From Pedobacter foliorum (GTDB lineage: Bacteria > Bacteroidota > Bacteroidia > Sphingobacteriales > Sphingobacteriaceae): a stretch of DNA of 64,000 nucleotides. The stretch covers positions 1-64,000 of the forward strand of contig NZ_JABSNU010000011.1 in NCBI RefSeq assembly GCF_013266735.1, read 5' to 3'. A program made the position numbers and the translations under genes. This document shows, one piece after another, positions 52,059 through 61,766 of the stretch. The number at the start of each line of letters is the position of its first letter. The first letter of the stretch is position 1. The notes under the pieces were generated by a model. That model did no database searches, had not been told where the DNA came from, and saw nothing but the letters and a program-made list of their open reading frames with translations.

Positions 52059-54422
52059 ATGTTCAGATTAAACTTAAAAATAGCATTAAGGAACCTTTGG
52101 AAAAACAAGGGTTATACATTGATTAATGTGGGAGGACTGGCTATTGGTTTGGCCAGTTGTATGGTGCTGCTTATGTATGTTGCTTATGAGTGGAGTTTTG
52201 ACAGACAGTTTAGTAATTACGAGAAAATCTATATGGTGTATAACAATATGGATGCTAATGGAGAAATTACAACCTGGCCAACAACGCCTACACCAATGGC
52301 CAGAGAAATAAGAGACAAAATTCAAGGAGTAGAATATGCAGCACATTCTAGCTTTCCGGAAAATCAACTAATTAGCTATGGTTCTAACAGCTTTAAAAAA
52401 ATAGCTATATATGCTGAGCCTTCTTTTTTGAAAATGCTGAATTATAAATTTATCAGCGGTAATGCAGCCAATGCTTTGCAACAGGTAAATACAGTGATCC
52501 TGACTGAGACACTAGCAAAAAATCTATTCGGAAATGAGGATCCTATCAATAAAATAGTAAAATTAGGAAATACAGAAGGGTTAAAAGTAGAGGCTGTTAT
52601 TAAAGATATTCCTCAGAGCAGTAGCTTTCGATTTGATTATTTATTGCCTTGGGGGTTATTGGAAAAGTTCGACCCTCAGCGTAAAGAATTAAACTGGAAA
52701 AGCAATAATAGTTTAACTCTTCTACAGTTAAAGGACAATCATGTTTTTGAACAGGTTAGTGATCAAATGAAGGGTATCTATAAGCGTAATAGAAAAATTT
52801 CAGCTAGTGAAGCATTATTGCAACCACTCTCTAAAGTGCATTTATATGATAAATTTGAGAATGGTAAATCTGTGGGCGGTAAAATAGACCAACTCCGGAT
52901 TTTCTTTATTTTGGCCTTTTGTATCTTGCTGATTGCCTGCGTTAATTTTATGAACCTTTCTACGGCAAGGTCTGAAAAAAGAGCAAAGGAAGTAGGCATA
53001 CGTAAAGCAATAGGTTCGTCGAGGAAATCTCTTGTAAGCCAGTTTATATTGGAGTCAATGTTGATGGCTTTTATTGGTATGTTGGTTGCATTTGCGCTTA
53101 TGGAACTGGCTTTACCTTATTTTAATGGGTTGCTCAATATTGGGCTCGTTATCGGTTATTCTGACTGGAGATTTTGGAGTGCATTAATTGGACTGTCACT
53201 GTTGACTGGCTTTATTGCGGGAAGCTATCCTGCATTTTATCTATCTTCTTTTGAACCTGTTAAGGTTTTAAAAGGATTCAGCATAGCTGGTAATTCCTCA
53301 CTTTCCATTCGAAAGATATTAGTGGTTTTTCAATTCGTATTTGCCGTTTGTTTGATCGTCTGCACTTCAGTTATTTATCAGCAGTTAAATTATATTAAAA
53401 ACAAGCCCATTGGATATAATAGAGCCGGATTGTTGGAAATACCAATTCAGGGAAACTTGCGTACCGAATCGCAATTGATGCTGGTTAAGGATCAGCTCCT
53501 TAAATCAGGGGCGGTTACTGATGTAACCTATTTTAGTCAATCGCTTAACGATGGTGGGAATAATAGTAGTGATTTCAACTGGCCGGGTAAAAAAACAAAT
53601 GAGGTGTTTTTATTCAATTACAGGAGTTCAGGTTATAATTTCACAAAAACAACTGGAGCAGAAATGTTGACGGGAAGAGATTTTTCTCCTCAGTTTGCGG
53701 ATTCAGCAACAATAATAGTGAATGAAGCAGCTGTTAAGATGATGGGATTAAAACAGGCCGTAGGTACAGTTATTAAAAAAGGTGATATTCCTTATACAAT
53801 TATTGGCGTAATGAAAAATTATGTGTCAGAATCACCTTATAAGAATGCCAATCCTACAGTGATGTTTTATAGCATAGGGGAAGTGAGTTCTATTATTGTT
53901 CGCATAAAACCTGATCAAAATATCAGCACCTCAATTGAACAAATTGACGGGATCTTCAAGAAGATAAATCCGGATTTTCCCGTGGATAGCAGATTTGTGA
54001 ATGATGATTTTGAACAGAAGTTTCAAAATGAAAAACTCCTTGGTACATTATCCAATTGGTTTGGTGGTTTTGCAATATTTATCTCTTGTCTGGGATTATT
54101 AGGCCTGGCGTTATTCATCGCCGAACAGCGTAAAAAAGAAATTAGTATTCGAAAAGTTTTGGGAGCAAGTACAGGAAATATTCTCACCTTATTAAATAGA
54201 GATTTTATAAAGCTCGTTATCATTGCAAATTTAGTTGCTTTTCCTATAGCTTATATCATTATTCATAAATGGCTTTCTGCTTTCGAATATCGCATTTCTA
54301 TATCTTTTTTACCTTTTGCTCTGGCTGGTTGTATCTCTATCTTAATAGCAGTTTTAACTGTAAGTATACAGTCGGTAAAAGTGGTAAAAGCCAATCCTAT
54401 TGATGCATTGAAATACGAATAA
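52059..54422 (+). CDS. MacB/FtsX-type ABC permease 5 (group B)
   Basis: 787 residues, third group B copy, beginning MFRLNLK rather than MFKLNLK. The DNA around its start (about 52030-52150) is almost identical to that around the start of permease 6, including the untranslated gap. The periplasmic domain is distinct (WPTTPTPMAREIRDKIQGVE). Docking turns are AKEVGIRKAIGSS and KKEISIRKVLGAS. Confidence 0.9.
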   Translation: MFRLNLKIALRNLWKNKGYTLINVGGLAIGLASCMVLLMYVAYEWSFDRQFSNYEKIYMVYNNMDANGEITTWPTTPTPMAREIRDKIQGVEYAAHSSFPENQLISYGSNSFKKIAIYAEPSFLKMLNYKFISGNAANALQQVNTVILTETLAKNLFGNEDPINKIVKLGNTEGLKVEAVIKDIPQSSSFRFDYLLPWGLLEKFDPQRKELNWKSNNSLTLLQLKDNHVFEQVSDQMKGIYKRNRKISASEALLQPLSKVHLYDKFENGKSVGGKIDQLRIFFILAFCILLIACVNFMNLSTARSEKRAKEVGIRKAIGSSRKSLVSQFILESMLMAFIGMLVAFALMELALPYFNGLLNIGLVIGYSDWRFWSALIGLSLLTGFIAGSYPAFYLSSFEPVKVLKGFSIAGNSSLSIRKILVVFQFVFAVCLIVCTSVIYQQLNYIKNKPIGYNRAGLLEIPIQGNLRTESQLMLVKDQLLKSGAVTDVTYFSQSLNDGGNNSSDFNWPGKKTNEVFLFNYRSSGYNFTKTTGAEMLTGRDFSPQFADSATIIVNEAAVKMMGLKQAVGTVIKKGDIPYTIIGVMKNYVSESPYKNANPTVMFYSIGEVSSIIVRIKPDQNISTSIEQIDGIFKKINPDFPVDSRFVNDDFEQKFQNEKLLGTLSNWFGGFAIFISCLGLLGLALFIAEQRKKEISIRKVLGASTGNILTLLNRDFIKLVIIANLVAFPIAYIIIHKWLSAFEYRISISFLPFALAGCISILIAVLTVSIQSVKVVKANPIDALKYE

Positions 54423-54439
54423 ATTTAAACACTAAGATC

Positions 54440-56803
54440 ATGTTCAGATTAAACTTAAAAATAGCTTTAAGGAACCTTTGGAAAAACAAGGGCTACACAT
54501 TGATTAATGTGGGAGGGCTGGCTATTGGATTGGCCAGTTGTATGGTGCTATTGCTATATGTAGCATATGAATGGAGCTACGATAAGCAGTTTAAGAACTA
54601 CGATAAAACATATGTAATATATCTTAATTCAGTAAGCAGTACTGATATTGTTAGTTATTGTTTTACGCCAGGTCCGATGGCAAAGGAAATCAGGGAGAAA
54701 ATTCCGGGAGTAGCTTACGCATCGCATTCTTCGTATCCAGCCAACGAATTAATAAGTTATAAGCAAAAGAACTTTAAAAAGTCTGCTATTTATGCAGATC
54801 CTTCGTTTCTTAGAATATTAGATTACAAGTTTATTAAGGGCAATCCCATGAAGGTGTTGCAGGAGACAAATTCAGTTATACTAACCCAGACATTGGCAAG
54901 AAATTTATTTGGTGATGAAGATCCAATTAATAAGGTTGTTAAATTTCAAAATAATGAACCATTAAAAGTTGAGGCTGTAATTGAAGATGTTCCGAAAAAT
55001 TCAACGATTCAGTTTGATTACCTGATACCATGGTCTTTAAATGAGAAATTGAATATTTGGGTGAAAAACGCAAATTGGGGAAGTAATGCTTTTCTGACCT
55101 TAATACAATTGAAGGATAATAAATACTTGAGTAATGCTAGTGATCAGATAAAAGGAATTTACAAGCGTAATTGGAAAAATTCAGAGAATGAGGGATTAAT
55201 GCATTCACTATCTAAGTGGCATTTGTATGATAAGTTTGAAAACGGAAAATCTGTCGGTGGTAAAATAGACCAGGTCAGAATTTTTATTATTCTGGCATTT
55301 TGTATACTTCTGATAGCCTGTGTTAATTTTATGAACCTTTCTACTGCAAGATCTGAGAAAAGATCACGAGAGGTTGGAGTACGTAAAGCTATAGGATCTT
55401 CTAGAAAATCACTTATCGGACAATTCATGTTGGAATCCATGTTGCTTTCTTTTATGGGGATGTTGATTGCTTTCACTTTGATGGAAATTAGTCTTCCTTA
55501 TTTTAATGGCCTTCTGAATCTGCAATTAGTCATTAACTATCAAGATTGGAAGTTTTGGAGTACGTTAATTGGGTTAACTGTAATAACTGGTTTTATTGCC
55601 GGAAGCTATCCTGCATTCTATCTTTCTTCCTTTGAGGCTGTAAAAGTATTAAAGGGTTTTAGTCCCGTTGGCAATTCATCGCTTTCTGTAAGAAGAATAT
55701 TGGTCGTATTTCAGTTTGTATTTGCTGCATGTTTAATTGTTTGTACAGGTGTTGTTTATCAGCAGTTAAATTTCATTAAGAACAAACCTATAGGTTATAA
55801 CAGAAATGGGCTTATCGAAATACCGGTTCAGGGAAATTTAAAAGGAAAAGAGAAGTTGGATCTTGTAAAGGATCAGCTTTTAAAATCAGGTGCCGTTACT
55901 TCAGTTACTTATTTTAGCCATAGTTTGAATCAGTTTGGTGATGCGACCTTTGATTTCAGCTGGCCGGGTAAAAATCCAAAAGATCTGATCCTGGTTAATT
56001 ATAGAGGAGCGGGTTACGATTTTACTAAAACAACCGGTGCTGAAATTATTGCAGGAAGGGAGTTCTCATCTCAGTTTGTGGATACTGTAAACGTTCTGGT
56101 GAATGAGACGGCAGTAAAAATAATGGGGTTGAAACAACCCGTAGGAAGTGTAATAAAATGGGATGGTACTCCCATAACGATTGTTGGTGTAATGAAGGAT
56201 TTTGTAATGGAATCTCCTTATCAGAAAGTTAATCCCCTGGTAATGTACAATCCAAAAAGCAATTACAACTATATTATAGCCAGACTAAATCCTGATCAGA
56301 ATTTGAGTTCTTCAGTTGGTGCGATAGATCAAATAATTAAGCAATTCAACCCTGATTTTCCTGTCGACCACAGATTTGTTAGTGATGATTTTGAATCTAA
56401 ACTTCAAAATGAGAAACTGTTAGGAACCCTGTCTAACTGGTTTGGTGGTTTTGCAGTATTTATTTCTTGCTTGGGTTTGTTGGGCCTTGCACTGTTTATG
56501 GCAGAACAGCGTAAAAAAGAAATCAGTATACGTAAAGTTTTAGGTGCCAGTACCGTAAATATCCTAACACTTTTAAATAAGGATTTTATTAAACTAGTTG
56601 CTGTAGCAAATCTTATAGCCTTTCCTCTTGCTTATATCATTATAAATCATTGGTTATCTGCTTATAGTTTTAGAGTTGCAATATCCATACTGCCATTTGC
56701 TATTGCTATTGCACTATCATTTCTGATTGCAATTTTAACAGTCAGTATACAATCGGTAAAAGTGGCAAAGGCCAATCCTGTTGATGCATTGAAATATGAA
56801 TAA
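54440..56803 (+). CDS. MacB/FtsX-type ABC permease 6 (group B)
   Basis: 787 residues, fourth group B copy, also with MFRLNLK. Its first about 110 bases match permease 5, while the following segment resembles permease 4, which suggests recombination between copies. Docking turns are SREVGVRKAIGSS and KKEISIRKVLGAS. It ends NPVDALKYE, 21 bases before permease 7. Confidence 0.9.
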   Translation: MFRLNLKIALRNLWKNKGYTLINVGGLAIGLASCMVLLLYVAYEWSYDKQFKNYDKTYVIYLNSVSSTDIVSYCFTPGPMAKEIREKIPGVAYASHSSYPANELISYKQKNFKKSAIYADPSFLRILDYKFIKGNPMKVLQETNSVILTQTLARNLFGDEDPINKVVKFQNNEPLKVEAVIEDVPKNSTIQFDYLIPWSLNEKLNIWVKNANWGSNAFLTLIQLKDNKYLSNASDQIKGIYKRNWKNSENEGLMHSLSKWHLYDKFENGKSVGGKIDQVRIFIILAFCILLIACVNFMNLSTARSEKRSREVGVRKAIGSSRKSLIGQFMLESMLLSFMGMLIAFTLMEISLPYFNGLLNLQLVINYQDWKFWSTLIGLTVITGFIAGSYPAFYLSSFEAVKVLKGFSPVGNSSLSVRRILVVFQFVFAACLIVCTGVVYQQLNFIKNKPIGYNRNGLIEIPVQGNLKGKEKLDLVKDQLLKSGAVTSVTYFSHSLNQFGDATFDFSWPGKNPKDLILVNYRGAGYDFTKTTGAEIIAGREFSSQFVDTVNVLVNETAVKIMGLKQPVGSVIKWDGTPITIVGVMKDFVMESPYQKVNPLVMYNPKSNYNYIIARLNPDQNLSSSVGAIDQIIKQFNPDFPVDHRFVSDDFESKLQNEKLLGTLSNWFGGFAVFISCLGLLGLALFMAEQRKKEISIRKVLGASTVNILTLLNKDFIKLVAVANLIAFPLAYIIINHWLSAYSFRVAISILPFAIAIALSFLIAILTVSIQSVKVAKANPVDALKYE

Positions 56804-56824
56804 TCAACTTTAATCTAAACCGGG

Positions 56825-59224
56825 ATGTTTAAATTGAACTTAAAAATTGCACTGCGTAATTTATGGAAACATAAGGCCTATACTTTTATAAACATTGTAG
56901 GTTTATCTATTGGTCTGGCCAGCTGTATCCTCATCTTTATTTTTATCCATTATCAATTGAGTTTTGATATGGGATTTAAAAATAAGGACAGGATTTATAG
57001 GGTAGTAACCAATTGGAAATATAGTAACTATAATGATTTTTCTAAAGGAGTTCCTGTTCCACTTATTGCTGCAGTAAGGAATGAATTTGAGGGTTTGGAA
57101 AAGGTGGCAGCCATCATAAAGAGAGGCGGAATTATCCGCGTTAAAGATGATGGGGGGAGAGATATTATTAAAACCAGGGAAACGGTTTATTACACAGAAC
57201 CTGACTATTTTGATATCTTCGATATGAGCTGGCTCTTCGGAAAACCGCATCAGGCGCTGTCCCAGCCTAATACGGTAGTGTTATCAGAAACTATTGCAAG
57301 AAAATTCTTTGGCAGCCCTGAAAAGGCCATTGGGAAAAGCATTTTATATGGTGATAATATAAATTTGAAGGTAACTGGTGTATTTAAAGATATGCCTGAG
57401 AGTAGCAGCTTTCCTTTAAATATTGTGATAAGCTATCAAACTTTTAACAGTAAGAAATATGTAAACTGGGATTCAGTAAGTTCAGAAACAGAGTGTTATG
57501 TGTTATTGAAAAATGGAGTAAGCCTGTCCGATTTGCAAATTACCTTAGCTCAATTTAATAAAAAGTATGATGAAGATAAAAAGATTAACAACAACCAAAC
57601 CAACACTTTTCAAGAATTAAAGGACATCCATTTTAATGAACGTTATGGCAATTTTGCAGGTACTACCATAACCAAAAAGGAAATTTATGGTCTCGCCACT
57701 ATAGGTTTGTTTTTAATCTTGACAGCCTGTATTAATTTTATTAATCTTTCTACTGCCCAGTCAGTTATGAGATCTAAGGAAGTTGGAGTACGTAAGGTGA
57801 TGGGTAGTGAACGCAAACAATTAATTCTTCAGTTTTTAACTGAAACTTTTGTTGTTACCATTTTGGCCATGCTTATTGCCTGTGTATTAACCGAACTTGC
57901 ACTTCCAGGTATGCAAAATCTCTTTAAGGAACATATTTCCTTCAGTTTGTTCGGACATCCTGTAATCTTTGTGTTTATGGGTGTACTGGTCATCCTGGTT
58001 AGTTTTTTAGCAGGCTTTTATCCTGCTATGGTGATGTCTGGTTTTAGTCCGGCATTGGCGATAAAAAACAAAGTTACCGCAAATGTTGGAGGATTGAATT
58101 TACGTAAGGCTTTGGTTGTATTACAATTTTCCATAACTATTATCTTGATTATAGGTACGCTAGTTATTATGCGACAAATGGAATATTTACGACAAAAGCC
58201 ATTGGGATTTAATACTGATGCTGTAACTATGGTAAATATACCAGGGGGTAATCAGGACCAAAAAAAGTATAATACATTTAAAGAAAGGGCTCTACAGATT
58301 CCGGGAGTACGAATGCTTAGTTTTTGTCAAAACGCCCCACTGTCGGACGATATAACTACCTCTAGCTTTAATTATAATGATCGAAAAAACAATGATTTCG
58401 AAATCAGGATATCCAAAGCAGATGAAAACTATTTTAACCTGTTTGACTTAAAGTTTATTGCAGGTAAGGCTTTTTTAAAGAGTGATACAATTAATGGTTG
58501 GGTTGTTAATGAGACTTTTCTTAAAAAAATGAATATCTCGAATCCCCAGGATGTTTTAGGTAAAATGTTAAATGCAATAAATGGAAATGGTTCTAACATA
58601 CCTATCGTAGGAGTTGTTAAAGATTTCAATGATAAATCGCTTAGGGAAGATATTTCACCATTAGCTATTTATGCCGAAAAGAGCGAATATTATAAAGCTG
58701 CTATTAAGATAGATAGGAAACATTTGATACCTGCAATGAAAAATTTGGAGCGTTTGTGGAACAACACCTTTCCTGATAATGTTTACAATGCCAGTTTTTT
58801 AAGTGATGATATTAGTAACTATTATCAGGATGAACATGTAATGAGCATATTATTCCGTGTATTTACTGGTGTAATTATCTTTATTTCTTTTATAGGTCTA
58901 TTTGGTCTGATCTCATTTGTAGCTACCCAGCGTACAAAGGAAATTGCTATTAGAAAAGTACTTGGGGCTTCAACTATGGAACTGGTAAAAATGCTTAATG
59001 GATCATTTTTGTTGATGGTTTTTTTCGCCAATCTGGTAGCATGTCCATTGGCTTATATATTTGTTTCAAAATGGCTATCGGGCTTTGCCTACCGTATGGA
59101 ACTTAATATTTGGCCATTTATATCGGCCATGTTAATATCTATGTTGATTACTTTAATTACAGTAAGCGTACGTTCCTATAAATCGGCAATTGCCAATATG
59201 ATCGATGCATTGAAATATGAGTAA
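56825..59224 (+). CDS. MacB/FtsX-type ABC permease 7 (group C)
   Basis: 799 residues, longest of the complete copies. Group C is marked by ILIFIFIHYQLSFDMGFKNK after the first helix and by docking turns SKEVGVRKVMGSE and TKEIAIRKVLGAS. Its partner in sequence is permease 9 at the window end. It is the last gene before a 146-base gap holding the second sigma-54 promoter, so it ends the first transcription unit or is read through from it. Confidence 0.9.
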   Translation: MFKLNLKIALRNLWKHKAYTFINIVGLSIGLASCILIFIFIHYQLSFDMGFKNKDRIYRVVTNWKYSNYNDFSKGVPVPLIAAVRNEFEGLEKVAAIIKRGGIIRVKDDGGRDIIKTRETVYYTEPDYFDIFDMSWLFGKPHQALSQPNTVVLSETIARKFFGSPEKAIGKSILYGDNINLKVTGVFKDMPESSSFPLNIVISYQTFNSKKYVNWDSVSSETECYVLLKNGVSLSDLQITLAQFNKKYDEDKKINNNQTNTFQELKDIHFNERYGNFAGTTITKKEIYGLATIGLFLILTACINFINLSTAQSVMRSKEVGVRKVMGSERKQLILQFLTETFVVTILAMLIACVLTELALPGMQNLFKEHISFSLFGHPVIFVFMGVLVILVSFLAGFYPAMVMSGFSPALAIKNKVTANVGGLNLRKALVVLQFSITIILIIGTLVIMRQMEYLRQKPLGFNTDAVTMVNIPGGNQDQKKYNTFKERALQIPGVRMLSFCQNAPLSDDITTSSFNYNDRKNNDFEIRISKADENYFNLFDLKFIAGKAFLKSDTINGWVVNETFLKKMNISNPQDVLGKMLNAINGNGSNIPIVGVVKDFNDKSLREDISPLAIYAEKSEYYKAAIKIDRKHLIPAMKNLERLWNNTFPDNVYNASFLSDDISNYYQDEHVMSILFRVFTGVIIFISFIGLFGLISFVATQRTKEIAIRKVLGASTMELVKMLNGSFLLMVFFANLVACPLAYIFVSKWLSGFAYRMELNIWPFISAMLISMLITLITVSVRSYKSAIANMIDALKYE

Positions 59225-59231
59225 TTAACAT

Positions 59232-59268
59232 TGTTCGTTATTGTACGAATCCTGTCCGATAATGAACA
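59232..59268. promoter_or_regulatory. Second pair of enhancer sites
   Basis: TGTTCGTTATTGTACG (59232-59247) and TGTCCGATAATGAACA (59253-59268) match the pair upstream of the adaptor gene. The 21-bp step is the same, and the inner site again starts 80 bp before the promoter GG. Confidence 0.72.
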
Positions 59269-59331
59269 TATAACACTTTGTTTTTGTTAGTAATCGTTTG
59301 ATTTTTAGTTGTATGTGGTGTTTTTTTAATT

Positions 59332-59347
59332 TGGCATACGATTAGCA
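59332..59347 (+). promoter_or_regulatory. Second sigma-54 promoter, before permease 8
   Basis: TGGCATACGATTAGCA carries GG at 59333-59334 and GC at 59345-59346, 12 bp apart. The sequence upstream (tttgatttttagttgt) resembles the matching stretch before the adaptor gene (gttgattttcagttgt), pointing to a duplicated promoter. Transcription should start near 59358, 13 bases before the ATG. Confidence 0.75.
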
Positions 59348-59370
59348 ATCTGAAACAAAATCACGGTGCA

Positions 59371-61743
59371 ATGTTCAAACTGAATTTAAAAATCATCTTA
59401 AGAAGCATTTGGAAGAACAAGATATCTTCTTTTATAAATGTTATTGGATTAGCTATTGGCCTTGCAGCATGTTTAATGCTGTTGATTTACGTGATGTACG
59501 AATGGAATTTTGATAAACAGTCGAAAGATTCTGCGAATGTACATGTGGTAATGACTAACGTTCTTGACGACAAAGGGAAGGTTTTTGTAACATTTAATGG
59601 GTCGACAACTGCTTTTGCTCCACTAATTAAGCGAGAGATTCCGGAAGTGCAATACATAAGTCGAATGGACTACGGTAATATGGGTTTAATTGCAAACGGA
59701 ATTAATGGTTTCAAAAAGAAGTCCAAATTTGCTGAACCTGATATTCTGAAAATGTACGATTACCATTTCATATCGGGCGATCCTAAAACTGCTTTAACAG
59801 ACCCAAGGTCAGTAATCCTGACTGAAAGCACTGCTAAAACCCTATTCGGAACAACAGATGTTTTAAATAAAACTGTTAAATATCAGGAGAAGGAGAATCT
59901 GAAGATTACAGGAGTTATACAAGATCTTCCTGAGAACAGCTCTAATAGATTTGATTATTTAATGCCATGGTCTTTTTATGAAATAGTAGATGAAGGTGCA
60001 AGAGATTTAAACTGGAGTAATTATAGTTTCGTAACGTTAGTTTCTTTAAGGTCGGATGCAAATCTTGACCTGGTTAATAAGAAAATTGATGAGTTGGTTA
60101 AAAGAAATAATAAACAAGTTTCACAACCTAACTTTCTGTTCCCATTAAACAAAATGCACCTGTATGGAAAGTTTGAAGAGGGTAAAAGTGTAGGTGGTGA
60201 TATTGAACAAATATGGCTTTTTACAGCATTAGCTATAGGCATACTATTGATTGCATGTATCAACTTTATGAATATGGCAACTGCAAAGTCAGAAAAACGT
60301 GCAAAGGAGGTGGGTATAAAGAAAACGATAGGGGCAAACAGGAGATCATTGATTGTGCAGTTCCTGGCCGAATCAATGATGCTTACATTAATTAGCGTAA
60401 TCATTGCGATTGTATTGATAGAATCGTTCATCCCGGTTTTCAATAACCTGTTGAATATTAAAATGAGTATTCCTTATTTTAATTCTTACATCTGGTTAGG
60501 GCTTTTGTCTGTTGTGTTACTTACAGGCCTAATTGCAGGTAGTTATCCGGCATTTTATTTGTCGTCATTTAACCCTACCCAATCACTCAAAAGAAATGTA
60601 GAAGGTAAGGGCTTTTTTTCTTTTAGTTTAAGAAAGGTGTTAGTAATTGGGCAGTTTTGTTTTACGATTATTCTGATCATTTCTACTCTGGTTATATATA
60701 AACAAATTCAGTTTATAAAAAACAAACCTGTAGGGTTTGATGTAAATGCGTTGGTTGAAATGCCACAAGACGGGCAGCTTGTAGAGAAATTTGAGCTACT
60801 TAAAACCAGGCTGTTAAAATCCGGTGCTGTTACAAGTATGTATCAATCATCTGTTAACTTGTCACATCATGGTTCTAATTTTACCGGATTAGAATGGCAG
60901 GGGATGCCACAGCCTGAGAATAAGGTGATGTTCAATAGAGTTGGAACTACGTATGACTATATCAGTACAAATGGAATTAAACTGACCAGTGGTAGAGATT
61001 TTAATAAAAAGTATGCCTCCGATTCTTCCGCAGTTCTGGTTAGTGCCTCAGCTGTTAAGGTAATGGGACTAAAAAAGCCTGTTGGAGAGGTTATTAAAAT
61101 GTTTGATACTAATTTTACCATCATTGGGGTTTTTGATGATTACATATGGGATTCACCATATCAATCAAACAGTCCGATGGTTGTTTATTTTAACAAAGTA
61201 GGGACTGGTGCAATTACAATGCGTTTAAATGCGAGCAATAACCTTCAGCAAAATATTGAAACCATTACAAATATTACCAAAGAGATAAATCCTTCATATC
61301 CTGTAGAAATCAAGTTTATGAATTCTATATATGCCGAAAAACTTACCAAAGAAAAGACCTTGGGAACCTTATCTAATCTGTTTGGAGGTTTAGCTATTTT
61401 TATATCTTGCTTAGGCTTATTTGGGTTAATATCTTACAGTGCTGAGCAACGTACTAAAGAGTTTGGAATAAGAAAAGTATTGGGTGCTTCGGTAGCAAGT
61501 TTAATGCAGTTATTGTCGCTGTCTTTTATAAAGATGATTCTTATAGCAACTATACTAGCGGCTCCAATAGCCTATTATATCATGATTAAATGGCTGGATA
61601 ATTTCGAATTCCATACTACAATACCTTGGTGGATAATTGCCTTGGCTGCCTTTGGTACTATTGCAATATCGTTGCTTACGGTTAGTTATAAGGCTTATAG
61701 AACTGCTAAGTCGAACCCAATTAATGCACTTAAATACGAATAA
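59371..61743 (+). CDS. MacB/FtsX-type ABC permease 8 (group A)
   Basis: 790 residues, paralog of permease 2: same length, AKEVGIKKTIGAN and TKEFGIRKVLGAS docking turns, and VGFDVNALVEMPQDGQLVEK in the second periplasmic domain. It is the first gene of a second transcription unit with its own sigma-54 promoter and no ATPase gene of its own in the window, so it must use the ATPase encoded at 41760 or one beyond the window. Confidence 0.9.
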   Translation: MFKLNLKIILRSIWKNKISSFINVIGLAIGLAACLMLLIYVMYEWNFDKQSKDSANVHVVMTNVLDDKGKVFVTFNGSTTAFAPLIKREIPEVQYISRMDYGNMGLIANGINGFKKKSKFAEPDILKMYDYHFISGDPKTALTDPRSVILTESTAKTLFGTTDVLNKTVKYQEKENLKITGVIQDLPENSSNRFDYLMPWSFYEIVDEGARDLNWSNYSFVTLVSLRSDANLDLVNKKIDELVKRNNKQVSQPNFLFPLNKMHLYGKFEEGKSVGGDIEQIWLFTALAIGILLIACINFMNMATAKSEKRAKEVGIKKTIGANRRSLIVQFLAESMMLTLISVIIAIVLIESFIPVFNNLLNIKMSIPYFNSYIWLGLLSVVLLTGLIAGSYPAFYLSSFNPTQSLKRNVEGKGFFSFSLRKVLVIGQFCFTIILIISTLVIYKQIQFIKNKPVGFDVNALVEMPQDGQLVEKFELLKTRLLKSGAVTSMYQSSVNLSHHGSNFTGLEWQGMPQPENKVMFNRVGTTYDYISTNGIKLTSGRDFNKKYASDSSAVLVSASAVKVMGLKKPVGEVIKMFDTNFTIIGVFDDYIWDSPYQSNSPMVVYFNKVGTGAITMRLNASNNLQQNIETITNITKEINPSYPVEIKFMNSIYAEKLTKEKTLGTLSNLFGGLAIFISCLGLFGLISYSAEQRTKEFGIRKVLGASVASLMQLLSLSFIKMILIATILAAPIAYYIMIKWLDNFEFHTTIPWWIIALAAFGTIAISLLTVSYKAYRTAKSNPINALKYE

Positions 61744-61766
61744 CCAAACGACAAATAAGAATTGAG

